From Neodontobutis hainanensis (taxonomy: Eukaryota; Chordata; Actinopteri; Gobiiformes; Odontobutidae), in contig JALDNG010000100.1 of assembly GCA_024349245.1 (NCBI GenBank), positions 836,501 through 900,500 on the forward strand: DNA of 64,000 bases, written 5' to 3'. The notes beneath the pieces are model-generated. The model was not told the DNA's origin. It did no database searches and worked only from the letters and a program-made list of their open reading frames with translations. The position numbers were made by a program, and so were the translations under genes. The stretch's first letter is position 1. Each line of letters begins with the position of its first letter. Below, one piece after another: positions 59,476 to 64,000 of the stretch.

Positions 59476-62400
59476 AGCAGCACCAGAAACAAGAACAACA
59501 ATAAGAACAAAACAATGCAGTATTAAAACAATCACATTAGGCTGTTTACAAAGCATAAAGAGGCATAGAGGTGCACATGACTCACCTGGCGAGGGGCAAA
59601 CATACATTCAGAGGGTAATTCCCTGTTATGATTGTAACTCTGCCCTTCCTCAGGTGGAAACTAACCTCAGTGAGAGGTGGCTGTACACAAGGACTGTAAG
59701 TCACCTGACTTAACACGGTCGTAGACTAAATCACAAAACAGCGCTTCAACAACAGAAGCTGCACATTCTCTCTTGTCCATGGAAACTTGTGTTTTCTTCA
59801 TTAGAAGTAAATCAATGTATTCATGACCCTGTTACTTTACCAATGATAGCGTCTGAATGGGACAGAATCCACAGCGAACCTAACCTCATTAAACGGCAAA
59901 GTAAATGTGACTTATTGACCACATTTCCAACATTAGGACAAAAAACATCCAAACGAACAAGTCCTGACGTTTGACTGGAGTGAGCTGTCACTGTCAAAAA
60001 ACACAGGATAAAGTTTAAAAAAAAAAATACATGTCTCAACAACTAATTTTGTATAGTCTTATAGGAACAAACAGAAACAAATATTCAGATTTAGATTTTA
60101 TTTAGATTTAGTTTTATGTGTTTTGTTCTAATTTCTCCTTTTTGTCCTCTGTATGTGGACAATTGACGGATTACACACTCGTGAGGTAAAGTATGTAAAC
60201 AGCAGTAAACTGCAAATTTAACATAAAAAAAAAAAATAAACTTATGGCGTCCTGGAGCGGCTGTAGTCGATGAGACGAGCAGAAACACCACCATCAGCTG
60301 TATTAAAAGTGAAAAGTCCCTACGAGATTGTAGTATGTATGAGTAAGGTGCCAACATTACACTGAGAGAACTGCTAAAGACCAAACAAGTAATATAATAC
60401 AACTGAAACACCAGGACAGGTTTAACCCTGTGTGGGTTTGAATAGATTAAAACTGGTTTAACTCAGATTTGGAGGCATTTTGAGTGGTTAAACTCAGACC
60501 ATAACTAGTTAGAAATGTTTTTTACTTGCTTAAAACAGGATTTGGACAGGCTTAAGGTGGTTTAACTTTTAAGTGAATTTAAACAGTTACAGAAGAAAAC
60601 TTTAACCAGTTCTAAAGGCCTCCGGCCTGGTTTTAACCAGGTTTGCACAAACATGTTCTCTGCTGTAAATACATTAAGCTTATGTCTATAAATGTGAGAG
60701 AGATTATTACATTAGACTTAGAAAGTTGTATTGTTTTTTTTACAGTGAAACCTGGTGGCCTGTGAAACTTTTGAGGTCACTTTTTTTAAGCCTTGTTCTG
60801 GCAATTAAGGACAAATCAGTTTCACTAAACTTGCCATCAATATGACATAAATCTTTTCAAGTTAATGCTGACACAGACACTGACTTCATCGTTGTTATCA
60901 TAGCTTAGCTGTTGTGGCTTTTACTTAAATCTGCAGCAACCCAAAACTCCTTCTCTCACGCTCCTAACGCCCCAGCTAAATTTTATAAAAAAATTTACTT
61001 TCAAGCTCCATTTTTGTTTTACTTTGCTCCCTTTTTTATTTTATTTTCAAGAACTATGATAAAAAAACAATATGTCTACTTTATTGTAAGTATGTTGAAA
61101 AAAATGCACTGATTTCAGCAGAAAATCTAATTAAACAACATTTACAGCTGCTTTTCTTCCATAAGTTCTGGGCAGCAACACAAACCTAATACCATTTATT
61201 CATTCCTGCGCCACAAAGACTCTTGTAAATACTTGTCTAATTACATGGAGCCATTCCACATTTCCAGAAAGATCCATACCAACCCGACACATGCGATTAG
61301 CAGTGGCGTGTTTGTGTTTCTGTTTGTGTTTCCATTATCACTCCAGCTCAGGTTTGACATAAACACTTAACCAGAATTAGCAGAACCAATACTTGGCTGA
61401 AACCTGAGCGGCACAGATGAGACCGGAGCTCTCTTTGACATGTGCCCCCTCGGTGCCGCAACATCTGGACTCAATTGGATGGCATTAGCTTTCAGACATT
61501 GGCTGGTGAAAATCCCTCTGGAGGATTTGTTGGTTTGGCACACAGCTTGATAAGCCTCCCACCAACAAACGCTCTAACTGTATCAGCACTGAACTCTCAC
61601 TGCTCTGCACTTTCCACTCTGCAGGGTGACGCTGCATGGAATTTCTGACAAATACAAGCTTGTATTTACTGTTTACATCCCACTTTGAGATGCTGTCCTT
61701 TTACAAGAAAATTCAGTAGTACAACTCAGAGCTTGGGCTTTATGTGTATTAAGTGTTAAAACTCAGTGGGACACAGATTCTGTTAGACATATTAGGTTAT
61801 TGCATGATTAATCTGTAGGAGCATGTTTGTTCAATGAGATGGGGATTGAATTTAAATCCCAAGAGATGATATGTCAGGTGTAATGACAATCATTACCACT
61901 GTTGGGTTCCTCAGAGCTTAGTGAAACTGAAAAGCTAATTAAATCAATAAAATACCACTGTAATAATCTTCAAAACGAAAACTCATTCTGTTGCAGCTGG
62001 GAATAGTCCGTCTACGGCTAAAGGTGCTCGTCTTTAGGATGGGCAAGGTTGTTTTTTCAAATGCCTGGTGCATGATAAAAGTCAGGGATATTGATTCTAT
62101 CTAAAGCTCAATAATTGTGAAAATATAATGTCCAACAATAATACAGTTCCTGTCTCACTCACTTCTTTCTGCCAATGTGACACTGAGCCTGACGTCCAGG
62201 GCTCCACAGGGACAGGGCATTTGTAACAGTCCCATGTGAGATTGCAAGAGTGCAGTTGCAGCGAGTTCTTTTACAAATCCCAAAAGGTTTTACATTCTTC
62301 TATGTTACACACAGAGCCCTGGTAGTTTGTACTCTAACCTTAACCAGGCGTATTTCTTGTCTAAACATCGCCCTTCAAGTTGTGTAAAGCTTTACAATAA

Positions 62401-62926
62401 ATTCAATGGTCTGCTTCAATTATGCGCATGTAGAAGGTAAAACGGTACTGTATCAATTTGGATGTTGTTAAATTGGATTTTTGACATTTAGGAGGACAAC
62501 AATCAAACACTAGCTTCAGTGCTGACCATTTGGAAAAACGTCTCCGGCTTGATTATGAGTCATAAACAACTCTGGCAGCATTCTTTGTTACAGCTGCCAA
62601 ATTCCTGCCACGCGCCAAAGATACTGAGAGTAGACTCCAAAAGTTTTTGAGAAAGTGGTCAGGCAATGTTGGTGGTCCAGACCGGACCATGCTTTCTCTG
62701 AAGCACAAAGTGGGCCATGTTTAAAATGGCAATAGCTGCTAAATTTGCAAAGTCAGATAACAGGCATCAAGAGCAGTAACTGATGTTATGAAATGCTCAT
62801 TAGAGATGTTGTTTCTTGATAAATTTGTGAAAACAGAAAGAGTGTTAAGAGTTGAATTAAGTTGACTATCTATGTTCTGTTTAGGATGTGAGGGGCACAG
62901 ATAGTTTGGGAAAATGAGAGTCAATG
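59476..62926. other. Long non-coding stretch
   Basis: A run of near-repeats of GGTTTAAC / CTGGTTTAACTC lies at about 60410-60660 (TTTAACCCTG, GGTTTAACTCAG, GGTTTAACTTTT, TTTAACCAGG). It may be a degenerate simple repeat. The block near 61440-61650 is more balanced in composition but without a supported gene. Confidence 0.4.
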
Positions 62927-63142
62927 GTAACACTTTAGAGTAGGGGGCACATTTTATCATGACTCATGCATTAGTACATGCATTAAAATCTCATGAATTA
63001 CCAGGAATTATTATGCTTTCATCATACTTTCATTCTAACTCTAACTAAAAACTCCTAGCCCCAACCATAAGCCTGTGCATGTAATAATGCATGAGTTATG
63101 CATGAAGTCATGATCAAATGTGCCCCTACTCTAAAGTGTTAC
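62927..63142. mobile_element. 216-bp inverted-repeat element (MITE-like)
   Basis: The ends GTAACACTTTAGAGTAGGGG and, inverse complement, GTAACACTTTAGAGTAGGGG match, and the match continues into CACATTT. Inside, CATGCATTA / TAATGCATG words are also arranged inversely. A GAGTCA hexamer occurs just outside both ends (62918-62923 and 63144-63149), separated by three and one bases, so a target duplication is possible but not clean. It has no coding capacity. Superfamily not assigned. Confidence 0.85.
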
Positions 63143-63913
63143 TGAGTCATTTCCTATATCTGTGTGACTTTAGCATATCATCTAATGTATAATATATTGT
63201 CTTTCCAAAAGTCTCTAATAGAACCACTTTTTTAACATACTCAACCATCCCTTTAACACTAGACATCACTGAGTTTTTCGTGTTGAGACGTTTGCTCAGA
63301 TTGTTTTGCATGAGCTATGTGTGTACATTGAGTCGGAACTTTTTTAGTTTTGGTTGACGTTTGTATTACTTTGGTGTTACAGAGGATGTTTTTCACGACT
63401 AAGAAACCAGCAACTGATAGTAAGTTTTTGAAATAAGCACATGTGTAAGAACAGCCCTTCCTTCACAACTTTCTGTCCAGCAGAAATCTGACAATGGACA
63501 CGTCAGTAGGAAGCCCTTTCGGTGTCTTCAGAGCACATCATTGTGAAAAAGAATCACCAAACACACTCTGGTTTTGTTGAGCTCTCGAACTGTTTTTCTC
63601 CCCTCCTCATATTCCTCAAAAGGAGATTTTCTTTTGCCACTACCTGTTTCAGATTGTTTCTCTAGACCAGCGAAGCAATAATGAATGAATGCCAGGAATA
63701 GCACCGGCGCTGCATAAACACAGTGTCTACACACGAGCATAACATAACCCACGTAGAACAGTGATTGACAAGCATGATGTTTTTAAGGCCCCACCTTGTC
63801 CACAGATAATGTATATTCATATTTTTTGTTTCAGTGCACCTAATAAATTGTCTGTTATCAGTTAGTAAAAGCAGTTTCAAGTAATATTGCAAAATGTACT
63901 AAACATGCCTGTT
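63143..63913. other. Non-coding stretch, nothing identified
   Basis: Short frames on the minus strand have no resemblance to known proteins. Confidence 0.4.
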
Positions 63914-64000
63914 GTGTGTTCCCTCTTCCTCCCACCGTCCAAAGACATTAAATCTACTTACCCTAAAGGAATGACCATGAGAGTGAACGGTTGTCTGTTA
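63914..64000 (+). repeat. tRNA-like teleost interspersed repeat, copy F, cut by window end
   Basis: TTCCTCCCACCGTCCAAAGA is followed by CATTAAATC, TACCCTAAAGGAATGACC and GAGAGTGAACGGTTGTCTGT. This is the middle of the family consensus seen in copies A and B. Confidence 0.7.

Noticed and set aside
60091..60411. 106-codon minus-strand frame
   Set aside because: Contains a poly-A/T-derived phenylalanine run and no recognisable domain.
1..64000. CRISPR array, operon or prokaryotic/viral defence system
   Set aside because: No spaced direct repeats or gene clusters; splice sites, LINEs and fish repeats show a vertebrate genome.

Overview
The window looks like ordinary nuclear DNA of a teleost fish. 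It is AT-leaning, almost free of long open frames, and full of repeat types typical of ray-finned fish: a LINE with a restriction-like endonuclease (Rex6/R4-like), Rex1/L2/Jockey-type LINE ends, Penelope-like elements with a GIY-YIG endonuclease, hAT and Tc1 transposons, and a tRNA-like teleost repeat. Spliced vertebrate-type exons with GT/AG borders are present. I saw no operons, CRISPR arrays, rRNA or convincing tRNA genes. Family names come from recognising protein and repeat motifs by eye, not from searches.

Layout. 1-2845: decayed REL-type LINE, followed directly by a tRNA-like repeat. 5230-8754: a minus-strand multi-exon SUN-domain gene (7018-8754) with doubtful frames at two or three junctions, plus an inverted partial copy of its exon 2 region at 5230-5445. 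9310-11005: LINE remnant, then a Penelope-like element split by a 728-bp hAT transposon with a perfect 8-bp target duplication. 11-29 kb: mostly unique non-coding DNA, with a second hAT element that has intact ends (20109-20657). 29.4-34.8 kb: dense repeats (Tc1, several LINE reverse-transcriptase pieces in both orientations, tRNA-like repeat).

35.1-35.5 kb is CpG-rich and ends in a good splice donor, so it is probably the promoter and first exon of a plus-strand gene. Its identity is not recognisable, and most of the rest of the window would then be its first intron or flank. That part holds an unidentified exon-like segment (40558-40750, minus), a candidate conserved element near 44.2 kb, a hAT remnant with a BED finger (47959-48670), a second Penelope-like element with a perfect 24-bp-arm palindrome at its end (49221-50290), a third Penelope remnant (54345-54600), several LINE ends, a candidate signal-peptide exon (58095-58240) and a small inverted-repeat element (62927-63142).

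The host genes with any support are the SUN-like gene, whose family members anchor nuclear-envelope LINC complexes, and the unidentified gene starting near 35.4 kb. I found no convincing novel multi-gene system. The most informative structures are the nested and precisely bounded transposons, the palindromic Penelope terminus and the inverted SUN exon duplication.
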